A stretch of 64,000 nt of DNA from Ferrovibrio sp. (GCF_025869515.1 NZ_JAOZVR010000091.1:62001-126000), one strand, 5' to 3'; shown: positions 26,784-36,647, counted from the stretch's first letter. Notes: generated from the letters alone by a model not told the origin. Translations and numbers: made by a program.

Positions 26784-28294
26784 TGATGCTTAGCAAGAAA
26801 ACTATTGTCATACTGCCGCGCCACTCTACATCGTGGGCTGAAATGCTGCCGATAGCGCAGCGGATACGCGACACCGACCAGTTGCATTCCCTCATTGTGC
26901 TGGCCAATGACTATACCGCAGCCCGCAAGCACATTCTAGAAACCGAACAATTGCCGTTCGTTGATCTGTATAGCGAAATTGCAACCAGGATGTCGGCTAC
27001 AGCGGGTGTGGCGGCATGGCTTCTGGCACACATCAAAGACAGGGTTGAGAACAGCCCCCGCTTCGCCAACTGGCTGCCCGTCGCCATGCTCCGCATGATC
27101 GAATTGCGTCGCCAGCTTGGCGTAGAACGGGACATTTTCCGCAACTTCCTGCACAGTTGTCAGGCGAAAGCCGTCCTGCTGCCCGGCGATCGTGAACTAT
27201 CCCCGGTTCCCTCTATGCTGCGCGCCTGCCGTGATGAGCATGTGCCAACCTTGATCGCAGCAACCAATCTGCCTTATTCAGGCGGACTGGAAGTTACCCG
27301 CCTGAACGATCCGGGCCACCAGTCCGAGCTTCATAGAGGTGCGCCACTGCTGAGCGTTCTGGCGGCGTGGCTTCATCCCAAACAAACTCTGCGCTCCAGT
27401 TATGGCCGCCTGCTGTTCTCACCCGGCTGGCGCACATTTGCCCTGGCCCTGGAAAACATGCTGCCAGAGCAGCCCTGGATACAGGGTGGCGGGTTGAGCG
27501 ATTTCATCCTGCAGCATAACCGCAGCAAGCTGATGGAATACCTTCGGCAGGGCCTCTCCGATTCGAAGGTAGTGGGCATCGGCGACGTGACGCTTGATCC
27601 GCTGCATCGAAACCTGTTCCGGAAGGAAGCCCTGCGCAAAGAACTGTCGGGGCGCTACGGCATCGCTGACGGCCGTCCGCTGGTGGTGATGGCCGTACCC
27701 AATGAGGCCGAACACGATCTCTGCGACTGGCCCACGCACCTGCAGCGCCAGGAGTCCTTCTGGTCCAAGATTGCGCGCCATGATGCTACCGTCCTGTTGA
27801 GCCTGCACCCAAAATCCGAGCGCAAGAACTATCAAGCTCTCGCCGATCGTTGCGGCTTCCACTTCGCAGACGAGCGGCTTCACGACATCCTTCCGGCCGC
27901 GGATTTGTTCGTTTGCAGCTGCTCGACGACCTGCCTGTGGGCAAAGCTGTGCGCCGTGCCAGTCCTGAATATGGATTATCTCGGCCTGCGCCTGGATTAC
28001 TTCCGCGAACCCTGCGGCGTATTCGAGGTATACACACCGGACGAATGCGCGGCGGTGCTGCCGATTGCGCTCGCCTATACCCGATCACCGCAAATGCTCG
28101 ATCTTCGGCAGCAGGCCGCTCGCATTGCCCAGGATACCATATTCGATGGCAAGGCCATGGATCGCCTGATGCGTTTCGTAGAGCTGCTAGCGTCCGGCGA
28201 ACCGGTGAGCGGCCCCCTGATCCCAGAAGCTTGGCGCACGAAAGATGCAAGTCAGCATCCAACCGGCAAGCTTTTACACCCACATTATGGCTGA
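26783..28294 (+). CDS. Unassigned protein, possible GT-B-type (nonulosonate?) transferase
   Basis: A 503-residue protein without a family I can name. The C-terminal domain reads like the donor half of a GT-B enzyme: LLSLHPKSERKNY, then DILPAADLFVCSCSTTCLWA, then VPVLNMDYLG. This HP...SSTT pattern is reminiscent of polysialyltransferase and UDP-GlcNAc epimerase-like folds. It is coupled by one base to the preceding unassigned gene and overlaps the SpsF-type cytidylyltransferase. That position suggests use of the CMP-sugar made by that enzyme. Function is inference only. Confidence 0.6.
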   Translation: MMLSKKTIVILPRHSTSWAEMLPIAQRIRDTDQLHSLIVLANDYTAARKHILETEQLPFVDLYSEIATRMSATAGVAAWLLAHIKDRVENSPRFANWLPVAMLRMIELRRQLGVERDIFRNFLHSCQAKAVLLPGDRELSPVPSMLRACRDEHVPTLIAATNLPYSGGLEVTRLNDPGHQSELHRGAPLLSVLAAWLHPKQTLRSSYGRLLFSPGWRTFALALENMLPEQPWIQGGGLSDFILQHNRSKLMEYLRQGLSDSKVVGIGDVTLDPLHRNLFRKEALRKELSGRYGIADGRPLVVMAVPNEAEHDLCDWPTHLQRQESFWSKIARHDATVLLSLHPKSERKNYQALADRCGFHFADERLHDILPAADLFVCSCSTTCLWAKLCAVPVLNMDYLGLRLDYFREPCGVFEVYTPDECAAVLPIALAYTRSPQMLDLRQQAARIAQDTIFDGKAMDRLMRFVELLASGEPVSGPLIPEAWRTKDASQHPTGKLLHPHYG

Positions 28295-29006
28295 GACCTC
28301 GAAACCGCTCGATCGCACGACGGCCGTCGTGCTGTTCGGTCGTTTCAACTCGAGTCGCCTGCCCGGCAAAGTGCTGCTGCCGCTGGGCGACCGCCCGATG
28401 CTCGGGCGTGTCATCGACCGGATGCGCCTCCTGTCCACACCCGCAAGAATTATTGTTGCCACCAGCGACCAGCCGGACGACGACGGGATTGCTTCTTTTG
28501 CCGAATCCGAAGCCGTGGACGTTTTCCGTGGCGATAAAAACGACGTGCTCGCCCGCGCCGTCGCCTGTGTCGATCATTTCAAATTGGACAGGTTCGTACG
28601 CATTTGCTGCGATAGCCCGTTCATGGATACTGAGCTGGTGGATCACCTTCTGGCGTTGCATGCGGAGGAAAATGCTGAGCTCGCCACCAACATGTTGCCG
28701 CGCAGCTACCCCTTTGGCATCTCCGTCGAGATTCTAACGGCAGGCCTGACCCGACGCCTGGATCGGGACGCGAGCGATCCCGAAGATCGTGAACACCTGA
28801 CAAGGTTCTGTTACCGGTTCCCCGAGCGTTTTCATATCGCGCGACATTCCGCCACGCATGAACGCTACATCGGATTGCGCCTCGTCGTTGACACCCCGGA
28901 AGACTACGCCCGGGCGGAAGCCATCACACGCCATCTCGGAGTACGACCGGAAACCGCCACGCTTGACCAAGTGGTCGCGGCGGCAAGTGCGAACCAGGTC
29001 GAATGA
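28287..29006 (+). CDS. SpsF-type cytidylyltransferase (branch 2)
   Basis: A nucleotidyltransferase of the SpsF/CMP-NeuAc synthetase superfamily, 239 residues from the ATG at 28287. The NTP loop is LFGRFNSSRLPGKVLLPLG, the SpsF variant and not the RGGSKR of NeuA. CCDSPFMDTELVDHL carries the conserved Asp and DTPEDYARAE the C-terminal metal site. SpsF works with SpsE (NeuB homologue) in Bacillus spore-coat glycan synthesis; here the NeuB at 30762 is the likely partner. A longer form from 28245 would overlap the previous gene by 50 bases and is less likely. Confidence 0.8.
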   Translation: MAETSKPLDRTTAVVLFGRFNSSRLPGKVLLPLGDRPMLGRVIDRMRLLSTPARIIVATSDQPDDDGIASFAESEAVDVFRGDKNDVLARAVACVDHFKLDRFVRICCDSPFMDTELVDHLLALHAEENAELATNMLPRSYPFGISVEILTAGLTRRLDRDASDPEDREHLTRFCYRFPERFHIARHSATHERYIGLRLVVDTPEDYARAEAITRHLGVRPETATLDQVVAAASANQVE

Positions 29007-29827
29007 CCATGCGCATCGGCATACTCACCACCGACACGCCTCATCATCGCTATTTTATCCGCGAGCTTTATCGCTTGCTGCCTGCACCGGCCCATCTGTC
29101 CTTCGTGATGTTTGAAACCAAACCTTATCCTTGGATTAGCCGCGCCAAGGCATTCTTCATCCAGAAGCTGCCCAATGCCTGGATTGGCCTGCTGGGGAAC
29201 CCTTATCTTCAATCCAAAAATCTCGCCCGATCGGTTCTCGCCTATGAGCGGGCTCGCTTCTTCGTCGACGGCGATGATGCGCTGCCCCCCGATCTCCCCC
29301 TGATAACAGTCGCAGACGTCAACGATGCGGATGCGGCGGCCTTCCTGGACCAACATCCCACCGACATCCTGTTTGTCTACGGAACCGGCCTGGTGAAACC
29401 TTCTGTATACCGGCGCGCCGCGGTCGCGGCGATTAATGCCCATGGTGGCCTGCTGCCGAATTACCGCGGCCTCGATACAAATCTATGGGCCGCACTCGAA
29501 GGCCACCCCGAAGATATGGCCATCACGCTTCATCACGTCGCCGAAAAATTTGATACCGGCGACATTCTTGCCGAACAGCGCCTCCAGCCGGCGCCTGACC
29601 TGTCGCTCGTCAGCCTGCGGTACCACGTCACGGTCACGCTGGTGCCGATGACCCTCAATCTTCTGTCGCGCTTTCTGGCCGGCAATGTCGCTTCTGCTCC
29701 CCAAACGGGATCCGGCCGATACTACGGCCCGATGCCGCATCTGATGAAGATTCGTGCCGGCCGGATAATCGCCCGCTGGGCGGCCCGGACGCATATGCAA
29801 GCCCGCATTCAGGAGTCCACGCCATGA
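29003..29827 (+). CDS. Formyltransferase family protein, probable sugar N-formyltransferase
   Basis: The 274 residues carry the formyl-transferase catalytic set: Asn145 and His147 in INAHGGLLPNYRG, and Asp184 in FDTGDIL. These match the Asn-His-Asp triad of Fmt and of sugar formyltransferases that use N10-formyl-tetrahydrofolate. It lacks the tRNA-binding C-terminal domain expected of Fmt, and sits in a chain of 4-base overlaps between a cytidylyltransferase and a deacetylase. A role in N-formylating the branch 2 amino sugar, as PseJ-like enzymes do for pseudaminate, is likely but inferred. Confidence 0.85.
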   Translation: MTMRIGILTTDTPHHRYFIRELYRLLPAPAHLSFVMFETKPYPWISRAKAFFIQKLPNAWIGLLGNPYLQSKNLARSVLAYERARFFVDGDDALPPDLPLITVADVNDADAAAFLDQHPTDILFVYGTGLVKPSVYRRAAVAAINAHGGLLPNYRGLDTNLWAALEGHPEDMAITLHHVAEKFDTGDILAEQRLQPAPDLSLVSLRYHVTVTLVPMTLNLLSRFLAGNVASAPQTGSGRYYGPMPHLMKIRAGRIIARWAARTHMQARIQESTP

Positions 29828-30765
29828 CCGCCTATGATGTGCTACTGTATCATGGCGTATACGATACCGGCTTGCAGACCCGGCCCCGCAACCGCTCCGG
29901 CAAGCATATTCCGAGCGACCGCTTCCAGGCGGAGATGCGCCATCTTGCCGCCAATCGTGCCGTTGTTTCGATGGCGGACATTGCCGATGCCTATGCCGGA
30001 CGAAAAACCCTGCCTGCAGGTGCCGTGGCAGTGACCTTCGATGATGGATTTCTCAACAACTATCAGTCAGCCTGGCCCATCCTCGAGGAATTCGGCGTTC
30101 CGGCAACAATCTACATTGCCACCGGATATATCGGTACCGGCCGGATGATCTGGAGCGATCAGCTGGAGACCAGTATCCTGGATACTGATCAGAGCCATCT
30201 TGATATTGCAGTCGCCGGCCAGTCTTTTTACTACCCACTCGACTCAAGCGCAGGCCGTGTTGCCGCTTTTCTTGATATTAAGACACGCTGCAAGGCGCTA
30301 CCCAATGAAGATAAAGACCGCGTCGTTCGCGCTGTGACAGACACCCTTGGCCACGGCTCGTCGGGCGATCATCCGCTATATGCCTTCATGAACTGGGATC
30401 AGGTACGCGAGATGAACCGGTCTCCGCTGATATCCTTCGGTGCCCACACGATCGATCACATCTCCCTGGCTAAAGTGCCGCTGCCGGAGATGCATCGTCA
30501 GATCGATGAATCGGTAAGCCATCTTGCCAGGATGATCGATGAGCCCTCCCCCTTCTTCTCTTATCCGGAAGGCCAGGCAGGCGACTACAATGACTCTGTC
30601 ATTGCATATTTGAAGCAGCGCGGCTTTGATCATTGCCCGACCGCCATCGAAGGCAGCAATACGATCGAGGATGTCGGGCCATTCCACATCCGCAGAATCA
30701 TGGTGGGCTTCGAAGGACGGCCATATCCCTTCGCCAGTGTCGAGGAGCTCGGGTACAAGGCATGA
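29824..30765 (+). CDS. Polysaccharide deacetylase (carbohydrate esterase 4 / NodB-like)
   Basis: A 313-residue protein with the NodB motif TFDDGF (residues 71-76; Asp73-Asp74) and the metal-binding His pair HTIDH (His208, His212), followed by FSYPEGQAGDYN. The enzyme removes N- or O-acetyl groups from sugars. No signal peptide is seen, so it probably works in the cytoplasm on a precursor. Coupled to the formyltransferase gene (ATGA), it could expose the amine that is then formylated. That deacetylate-then-formylate order is my inference. Confidence 0.88.
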   Translation: MTAYDVLLYHGVYDTGLQTRPRNRSGKHIPSDRFQAEMRHLAANRAVVSMADIADAYAGRKTLPAGAVAVTFDDGFLNNYQSAWPILEEFGVPATIYIATGYIGTGRMIWSDQLETSILDTDQSHLDIAVAGQSFYYPLDSSAGRVAAFLDIKTRCKALPNEDKDRVVRAVTDTLGHGSSGDHPLYAFMNWDQVREMNRSPLISFGAHTIDHISLAKVPLPEMHRQIDESVSHLARMIDEPSPFFSYPEGQAGDYNDSVIAYLKQRGFDHCPTAIEGSNTIEDVGPFHIRRIMVGFEGRPYPFASVEELGYKA

Positions 30766-31772
30766 AAATCTTTGGAAAATCGCTTGATCGAGAAATCGCC
30801 GTCGTGGCAGAGATCGGGGTCAACCACGAAGGCGATCCGGCAGCGGCTTCGCGCCTGCTACAGCTTGCAGCCGATACGGGCGTGGATGCTGTAAAGTTCC
30901 AGAGCTATACGCCGGAGCGTTACGCCTCGGCCTCCGATCCGGAGCGCCTGGCCCGCGTTTCGCGCTTCGCACTGGACGAGAGCGCTCATCGCCGTCTCGC
31001 CGCAGAGGCCGCCGAGCTGGGTGTGGCATTCTTCTCCACCCCGCTGACGGAGGATTGGGTAGATCGTCTGTCGCCGATGGTGCCTGCTTACAAGATTGCA
31101 TCGGGCGATCTGACGTTCGAACCGGTTATCCGTGCCGCCGCGCGCAGTGGCAAGCCCGTCATCCTGTCGACTGGCCTAGGCACAATCGAAGAAATCGATG
31201 CGGCCATTGGTTGGGTGCGGAGCGAAATCGGCACCGCCCCTCTGACCGAGCGCCTGATTCTGATGCACTGCGTCAGTGCATATCCGACACCCATGAATGA
31301 AGCCAACATTCGGGCGATCCCGTTCATGCGCGACCGCTACGGCCTATATGTCGGATACAGCAATCATGTCATCGGTCCGGAGGCTTGCTGGGGTGCCATT
31401 GCCCTTGGCGCCACAGTACTTGAAGTCCATATGACCGATCAAAAAGCCAACCGCACGTTCCGTGACCACGAGCTGAGTTTTGAGCCCGACGAATTGCGTG
31501 ACCTGGTCGGCCAGGTCACGCGCATCCAAGCGAGCCTCGGCTCATATGACAAGCAGCGCATGCCGAGCGAAACCGGGAATCTGATAGCAGTCCGCAAAGG
31601 CGTCGTGGCCGCCCGCGATCTGGATGCCGGCGCGGTGCTGACCGAATCCGACCTCATGTATGCCCGGCCGGCCCGTGAATTCCCCGCTGCCGACCTGCAC
31701 GTCCTGATCGGCCGGAAACTGCACACCGCTCGCCGCGGCGGCGAACTGATCGCCCGGCAGGACATAGAATAG
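30762..31772 (+). CDS. Nonulosonic acid synthase, divergent NeuB/SpsE family (branch 2)
   Basis: A 336-residue NeuB-family protein: VVAEIGVNHEG at the start, STGLGTIEEI, MHCVSAYPTP, and a C-terminal SAF domain (RKGVVAARDLDAGAVL). The usual metal-ligand block EKHFTLD is replaced by LEVHMTDQKANRTFRDHEL. The metal His is kept, but the preceding Lys is Val. This marks a separate subfamily from the synthases at 19937 and 42179, and suggests a different acceptor sugar. The ATG at 30762 overlaps the deacetylase stop (ATGA); the longer upstream reading is discarded. Confidence 0.85.
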   Translation: MKIFGKSLDREIAVVAEIGVNHEGDPAAASRLLQLAADTGVDAVKFQSYTPERYASASDPERLARVSRFALDESAHRRLAAEAAELGVAFFSTPLTEDWVDRLSPMVPAYKIASGDLTFEPVIRAAARSGKPVILSTGLGTIEEIDAAIGWVRSEIGTAPLTERLILMHCVSAYPTPMNEANIRAIPFMRDRYGLYVGYSNHVIGPEACWGAIALGATVLEVHMTDQKANRTFRDHELSFEPDELRDLVGQVTRIQASLGSYDKQRMPSETGNLIAVRKGVVAARDLDAGAVLTESDLMYARPAREFPAADLHVLIGRKLHTARRGGELIARQDIE

Positions 31773-31793
31773 ACCGGCTGCAAGAATAGTATC

Positions 31794-33632
31794 ATGTGTG
31801 GCATTGCAGGAAGCTTCGGCAACACACCGCTCAGTAATGAGCGGGTGGCTGCGACACTGGCGGCGATGAACAATCGCGGACCAGATGCCGCGGCGCACTG
31901 GCAGGGCGATCTTGCAGGGCACGGCGTGAATCTGCTGCACACGCGCCTGGCCATCGTCGATCTTGACGACAGGTCAAACCAGCCCTTTGTGAAAGATCAT
32001 CTGAGCCTTTGCTACAACGGTGAAATCTACAATTACAAAGAACTGCGCCACGAACTTGAAGGCCTGGGCCACACATTCATCACCGATAGCGATACGGAAG
32101 TCGTCATCGAGGCCTATCGTCGCTGGGGTGTCGATTGTCTCAAACGCATGGAAGGAATGTGGGCCTTCGCCTTGACCGACGGCAAAGCCGGCAGCCTGCT
32201 TCTCAGTCGGGACCGTTTCGGCGAAAAGCCACTGTATTATCGCTGGGATGCCACGAGGAAGACGCTGTATTTCGCGTCACAGACATCATTTCTTCGTACG
32301 CTCGGATCCAAGGATACCGGTCTCAATCATGACCATATCCGGCGTTTTCTTGTTCAAGGCTACAAGTCGTTGTTCAAGTCCCCGGACAGTTATTATAACG
32401 ACGTGCGTCAATTACCCCAAGCCAGCTACGCGCTCCTGACCCGGCCCGCCGAGCCACAACCCGTGCGCTACTGGACCCTATCCTATGCGCCCCGGAACAT
32501 GTCACTCCACGAGGCCGAAATGGAGATTCGTCGTCTTGTGGACGACGCGCTACGCCTGCGTCTTCGCGCCGATGTCCCGATCGCGTTCTGCCTGAGTGGC
32601 GGAGTCGACTCAACTACCCTGGCCGGCATCGCACATCATGAATTCAGGCAGAGCATCCACGCCTTCAGCATATACGATGACGACAGCCGCTACGACGAAT
32701 CCGAGAATGTCGAGCGTGTTGTCAGGACACTTGGCTGCGACCACCACATCACCCATACCTCGAAGGATGGCTTTCTCGAACGCATGAAGCGTCTGATCGC
32801 TTATCACGACGCTCCCCTGGCCACGATCAGCTTCTATGTCGAATCTTTCCTGGCCGAGGCCATTCGCGCCAACGGTTACAAAGTAGCCATTACCGGCACA
32901 GGGGCCGATGAGCTGTTCACCGGTTATTATGACCATTACAATTTTTGGCTGGCCGACCGACAGAAGAGTGGAAATATCGACGACTTGATCACCGACTGGC
33001 GCAAGGGTTATGGCGGTTTCGTCAGAAACCCTGTACTCAGCGATCCACTCTGCTTTGCCAAACAGCCGGAACGGCGCGACCACATCTATCTGAATGAAGA
33101 TATTTTCAACGGGTTGATGCACGAGCCTATGGCGGCCGGATTTCACGAAATGCCTTACGGCGGAGACCTCCTGCATCGCCGACTTCTGAACGAAATATGG
33201 CATGAAAGCCTGCCGTTACTCCTCGACCAGAACGATCTGGTCTTCATGCAGGAGTCGATCGAGAATCGCACCCCGTTCCTGGACCGGCAGCTTGCGGAAT
33301 TCCTGTTTACCGTGCCGGCAGAACACCTTATCTACGACGGCTATCCCAAATGGCTACTGCGTGCCGCAGGCGCTGGCCGGGTGCCGGATGAGGTACGGCT
33401 TGACCGGCGCAAACGCGGTTTCAACGTACCCATCGGCTCTCTCATCGATGTCAAGTCTGCCGAAACACGGGACTGGATGATGGCTGACGGCCCAATATTC
33501 GATATTGTCGATCGCACCCGCTTCACCGACTTTCTTGAGAGTGCCGACGAACGGAACAGCTTCTCAAAATTCATCTTCAGCTTCATATCGGCACGCATAT
33601 TCCTCGATCAGGCCGAGGCCGCTGCGTCGTGA
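31794..33632 (+). CDS. asnB: Asparagine synthase (glutamine-hydrolysing)-type amidotransferase
   Basis: A full-length AsnB-family protein of 612 residues. The N-terminal glutaminase has the nucleophile Cys2 in MCGIAGSFG. The synthetase domain has the ATP-pyrophosphatase loop LSGGVDSTT and GTGADELFTGYY. Family members in glycan loci amidate sugar carboxylates (uronic or nonulosonic acids) as well as aspartate. Between a NeuB gene and a GNAT gene, with two more AsnB-like genes in the island, sugar-carboxyl amidation is favoured, though plain asparagine synthesis is not excluded. Confidence 0.88.
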   Translation: MCGIAGSFGNTPLSNERVAATLAAMNNRGPDAAAHWQGDLAGHGVNLLHTRLAIVDLDDRSNQPFVKDHLSLCYNGEIYNYKELRHELEGLGHTFITDSDTEVVIEAYRRWGVDCLKRMEGMWAFALTDGKAGSLLLSRDRFGEKPLYYRWDATRKTLYFASQTSFLRTLGSKDTGLNHDHIRRFLVQGYKSLFKSPDSYYNDVRQLPQASYALLTRPAEPQPVRYWTLSYAPRNMSLHEAEMEIRRLVDDALRLRLRADVPIAFCLSGGVDSTTLAGIAHHEFRQSIHAFSIYDDDSRYDESENVERVVRTLGCDHHITHTSKDGFLERMKRLIAYHDAPLATISFYVESFLAEAIRANGYKVAITGTGADELFTGYYDHYNFWLADRQKSGNIDDLITDWRKGYGGFVRNPVLSDPLCFAKQPERRDHIYLNEDIFNGLMHEPMAAGFHEMPYGGDLLHRRLLNEIWHESLPLLLDQNDLVFMQESIENRTPFLDRQLAEFLFTVPAEHLIYDGYPKWLLRAAGAGRVPDEVRLDRRKRGFNVPIGSLIDVKSAETRDWMMADGPIFDIVDRTRFTDFLESADERNSFSKFIFSFISARIFLDQAEAAAS

Positions 33633-34387
33633 CGCCGCACACTTGCCCTTCGCGGTTGCAACCGTTTCTGTCGCATCAAGCCTTTGAAGCCGGTTTTTTC
33701 GGAGGGCCCGTTTGGCGCATCGCTCTTCCGACCGAGGCTGATACGATGAGGGAGATCGTCCGATTCCTGGAGTCTTCGGCATCTTGCCTAGCCTTCTGCC
33801 GCATACCGTCAGATGCCCAGGCCAGTACCGATCTGCTTCTGTCTGCCGGCTTCACCTGTATTGAGGAGCTTGTGACACTGGAATGCGACTTGTCCGGCGA
33901 GACCCTAGTCAAGCTATCCAACCCGGCCATCACCATCGCCACATCGACCGATCTGGCGGCTATCACTGCCATTGCCACACAGGCATTCAGGCATGACCGC
34001 TATCATGCGGATATAAAAATTCCAGGCGCCATTGCGGATTCGATCAAGGCCGCATGGGCCCGCAACAACGCGGCCGGACGTGCTGATGCAACATTCCTCT
34101 TCCGCAGACAGGATGAGGTGTGCGGTTTCAACACCTGCCTCCTGCGCGACAAGACTGCGTTGATCGACTTGATTGCAGTGGCGCCTGCCCATCAGGCTAG
34201 CGGGGTAGGCAGTGCCCTGGTCACTGCGGCGCAGGATCATTACGTGAAACGCTGCAATTCCCTGCAGGTCGGCACGCAAAGCAGCAATCATGGCTCACTC
34301 CGATTGTACGAGAAGCATGGCTTCCGCAGAATCCGTATCGATCGGACATTTCATTGGCACCCATCCGCGATGAAAGCGACGACCTGA
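33629..34387 (+). CDS. GNAT family N-acetyltransferase
   Basis: The 252-residue protein has an N-terminal non-catalytic region and a C-terminal GNAT fold. The acetyl-CoA loop is AHQASGVGSAL (Q-x-x-G-x-G/A type), and SNHGSLRLYEKHGFRRI is the usual end of the fold. The layout and length resemble WecD/WbuL-type sugar amine acetyltransferases. Starts with GTG, coupled to asnB (GTGA). It is the only GNAT in the island, so it is the leading candidate for acetylation of the amino-sugar precursor, the PseH or LegH step. Confidence 0.8.
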   Translation: MTPHTCPSRLQPFLSHQAFEAGFFGGPVWRIALPTEADTMREIVRFLESSASCLAFCRIPSDAQASTDLLLSAGFTCIEELVTLECDLSGETLVKLSNPAITIATSTDLAAITAIATQAFRHDRYHADIKIPGAIADSIKAAWARNNAAGRADATFLFRRQDEVCGFNTCLLRDKTALIDLIAVAPAHQASGVGSALVTAAQDHYVKRCNSLQVGTQSSNHGSLRLYEKHGFRRIRIDRTFHWHPSAMKATT

Positions 34388-34388
34388 G

Positions 34389-35384
34389 ATGATGCGCGTT
34401 GGTATTGTCGGTCTTGGCGTGGGTGAGGCGCACCTGCGCAGTTACGAGTCACTCCCAGACTGCGAGGTTTCGGTTATCTGCGACATTGACCCCGACCGGC
34501 TGCAGCTAATTGGGAATCGCTACGGTGTCGCGCGCCGCACGACTGACTGGCGTCATGTTACCGAAGCCACCGACATCGATATCGTCTCGATATGCTCCTA
34601 CGATGACGCGCATTCCGAGCAGTGCATATCCGCGTTCCAAAACGGAAAGCATGTCTTTGTTGAAAAGCCGGTGGCGCTTTTCCGACGCGATGCCGAAGCC
34701 ATACTGCGGGCACAGCAGGATGCAAAACGGACGCTCAGTTCGAACTTGATCCTGCGTGAGAGTCCGCGCTTCAAAGAGCTGCGCCGACAGGTTCAGGCCG
34801 GCGAATACGGCGAGATCATATGTATTGAGGGCGACTACTTGCACGACATCCTCTGGAAGATCATCCGGGGTTGGCGCGGACAGATGCCCTACTATTCCAC
34901 GATTTATGGCGGCGGCATCCATCTTATCGACCTGATGCGGTGGATTGTCGGCGCCGAGGTTGCCGAAGTCGCTACCTTCGGCAACAAGATCTTAACCCGC
35001 GATACATCATACCGCTTCGACGACACTTTCCTGACGATGCTCAAATTCCAAAACCAGACACTCGGGAAATGCCTGACGACACTCGGACCGGCGCGGCCAA
35101 AGTTCCACGCGCTTAACGTTTATGGAACCAAACGCAGCTTCGAAAACGACACGCCAGATGCCAAGGTGTTTTCCGGCGATCAGCCAGAAAACGAGAGTAA
35201 AGTGGTGACGCCGTATCCAGGAATGGAAAAGGGTGACCTGATTCCAGAGTTCGTCGAGGCGATCAGCAATCACCGACAGCCTAATGTGAACCATATCGAC
35301 GTCTTCCGCGTGATGGATGTCTGCTTTGCGGCAATGGAAGCCGCAGAGCAGCGCCGGACGATATCTATCAGCTATTTAATCTGA
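34389..35384 (+). CDS. Gfo/Idh/MocA family oxidoreductase
   Basis: A 331-residue NAD(P)-dependent oxidoreductase: Rossmann start VGIVGLGVGEAHL, then VICDIDPDRL, and VEKPVALF with the conserved Glu-Lys-Pro. Relatives oxidise or reduce nucleotide sugars at C3 (for example WlbA in 2,3-diamino-sugar synthesis). It starts one base after the GNAT stop and precedes a PLP aminotransferase by 35 bases. The pair can introduce a keto group and then an amine on a sugar. An alternative start is the ATG at 34392. Confidence 0.83.
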   Translation: MMRVGIVGLGVGEAHLRSYESLPDCEVSVICDIDPDRLQLIGNRYGVARRTTDWRHVTEATDIDIVSICSYDDAHSEQCISAFQNGKHVFVEKPVALFRRDAEAILRAQQDAKRTLSSNLILRESPRFKELRRQVQAGEYGEIICIEGDYLHDILWKIIRGWRGQMPYYSTIYGGGIHLIDLMRWIVGAEVAEVATFGNKILTRDTSYRFDDTFLTMLKFQNQTLGKCLTTLGPARPKFHALNVYGTKRSFENDTPDAKVFSGDQPENESKVVTPYPGMEKGDLIPEFVEAISNHRQPNVNHIDVFRVMDVCFAAMEAAEQRRTISISYLI

Positions 35385-35419
35385 CCGTGCTTCACATCAC
35401 TTAAGGAACAAGCGTCATC

Positions 35420-36580
35420 ATGACTATCGAGAATCCGATTCCTTTCGGTCGCCCGCAAATGGGCCAGGCGGAAATCGATGCCGTGGTCCAGGTATTATCC
35501 GGTCCGCAGCTTGTACATGGCCCAGTCGCCAAGGCATTCGAGCAGCGGTTTGCCGCGCGTGCAGGTGCAAAGCACGCCATTACCGTGTCATCCTGCACGA
35601 CTGGGCTGCATTTGGTACTTCACGTCCATGACATCGGTCCTGGTGACGAGGTTATTGTGCCGGCGATGACCCATGTGGCAACCGCCAACGCCGTTGAATA
35701 CTGCCGCGCCAAGCCTGTTTTCGCCGACATTCTGCCTGACAGCGGCAATATCGACCCTGCCCATGTCCAGTCGCTCCTGACGCCAGCAACCCGCGCCATC
35801 ATCCCCGTGCATTACCTTGGTCTGCCTTGCGATATGGACCGCCTTGAGGCTCTCGCTCGTCCGGCGAATGCCTTCCTGCTGGAGGACTGCGCTCTGGCCC
35901 TGGATGCTGATTATGATGGCCGCAAAGCCGGCACACTGGGCCTCGCCGGCACCTTCTCGTTCTACCCTGCCAAGCATATGACAACGGCCGAAGGTGGTAT
36001 GATTATCACCGATGATGATAATCTGGCCCAACGTTTGGGGCGCGCCAAAGCATTCTCCTATGATCGCGGCCTGGGCGAACGGACAAAGCCCGGCATCTAT
36101 GATGTGGTCGGCTTGGGATTCAATTATCGGATGAGCGAAGTGCATGCCGCTATCGGGCTGGCACAGATGGACCGACTCGATGAAATTCAGAAGGTGCGGG
36201 CACGGAATTACGCCGCCTTGCGCGATAGCCTTGCCGGCCTGGATGAAGTGACCGTATTTGCACCGCAGCAGGGCAAGGCGCGCTCGTCGCATTACTGCCT
36301 GAACGCCATCCTGCCGCACGATCGCAGTATTGATCGCGACGCTGTCGTGCAAAGCCTCAATGCACAGGGCATCGGTACCAGCGTTCACTATCCGAGCGCA
36401 GTACCACTATTCACTTTCTACCGCGAAAAATACGGCTACCGCCCGGGTCAGTTCCCAGTGGCGGAATGGATGGCCGAACAGACGATCTCACTTCCCGTCG
36501 GACCTCACCTGCATGATGGCGACCCCGAGCGGATCGGAGCTGCGATGAAGACCGCCATCATGCAAGCAAAGCGCCAGTAA
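35420..36580 (+). CDS. DegT/DnrJ/EryC1 (PLP) sugar aminotransferase
   Basis: A 386-residue sugar aminotransferase with the family layout: PFGRPQMGQAEIDAV at the start, the cofactor Asp in LLEDCALAL, and the Schiff-base Lys185 in FYPAKHMTTAEGG. It transfers an amino group, usually from glutamate, to a keto-sugar nucleotide. No other aminotransferase lies in the island, so it is the candidate for the PseC or LegC step. It could equally work with the preceding Gfo/Idh oxidoreductase on a 3-keto sugar. The evidence does not decide between them. Confidence 0.9.
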   Translation: MTIENPIPFGRPQMGQAEIDAVVQVLSGPQLVHGPVAKAFEQRFAARAGAKHAITVSSCTTGLHLVLHVHDIGPGDEVIVPAMTHVATANAVEYCRAKPVFADILPDSGNIDPAHVQSLLTPATRAIIPVHYLGLPCDMDRLEALARPANAFLLEDCALALDADYDGRKAGTLGLAGTFSFYPAKHMTTAEGGMIITDDDNLAQRLGRAKAFSYDRGLGERTKPGIYDVVGLGFNYRMSEVHAAIGLAQMDRLDEIQKVRARNYAALRDSLAGLDEVTVFAPQQGKARSSHYCLNAILPHDRSIDRDAVVQSLNAQGIGTSVHYPSAVPLFTFYREKYGYRPGQFPVAEWMAEQTISLPVGPHLHDGDPERIGAAMKTAIMQAKRQ

Positions 36581-36647
36581 CCGCCGCCCGGCAACAACAC
36601 TATTCGCAAGTATCCGGAATTATCCCAGAGAAAATGGACATTGCACT

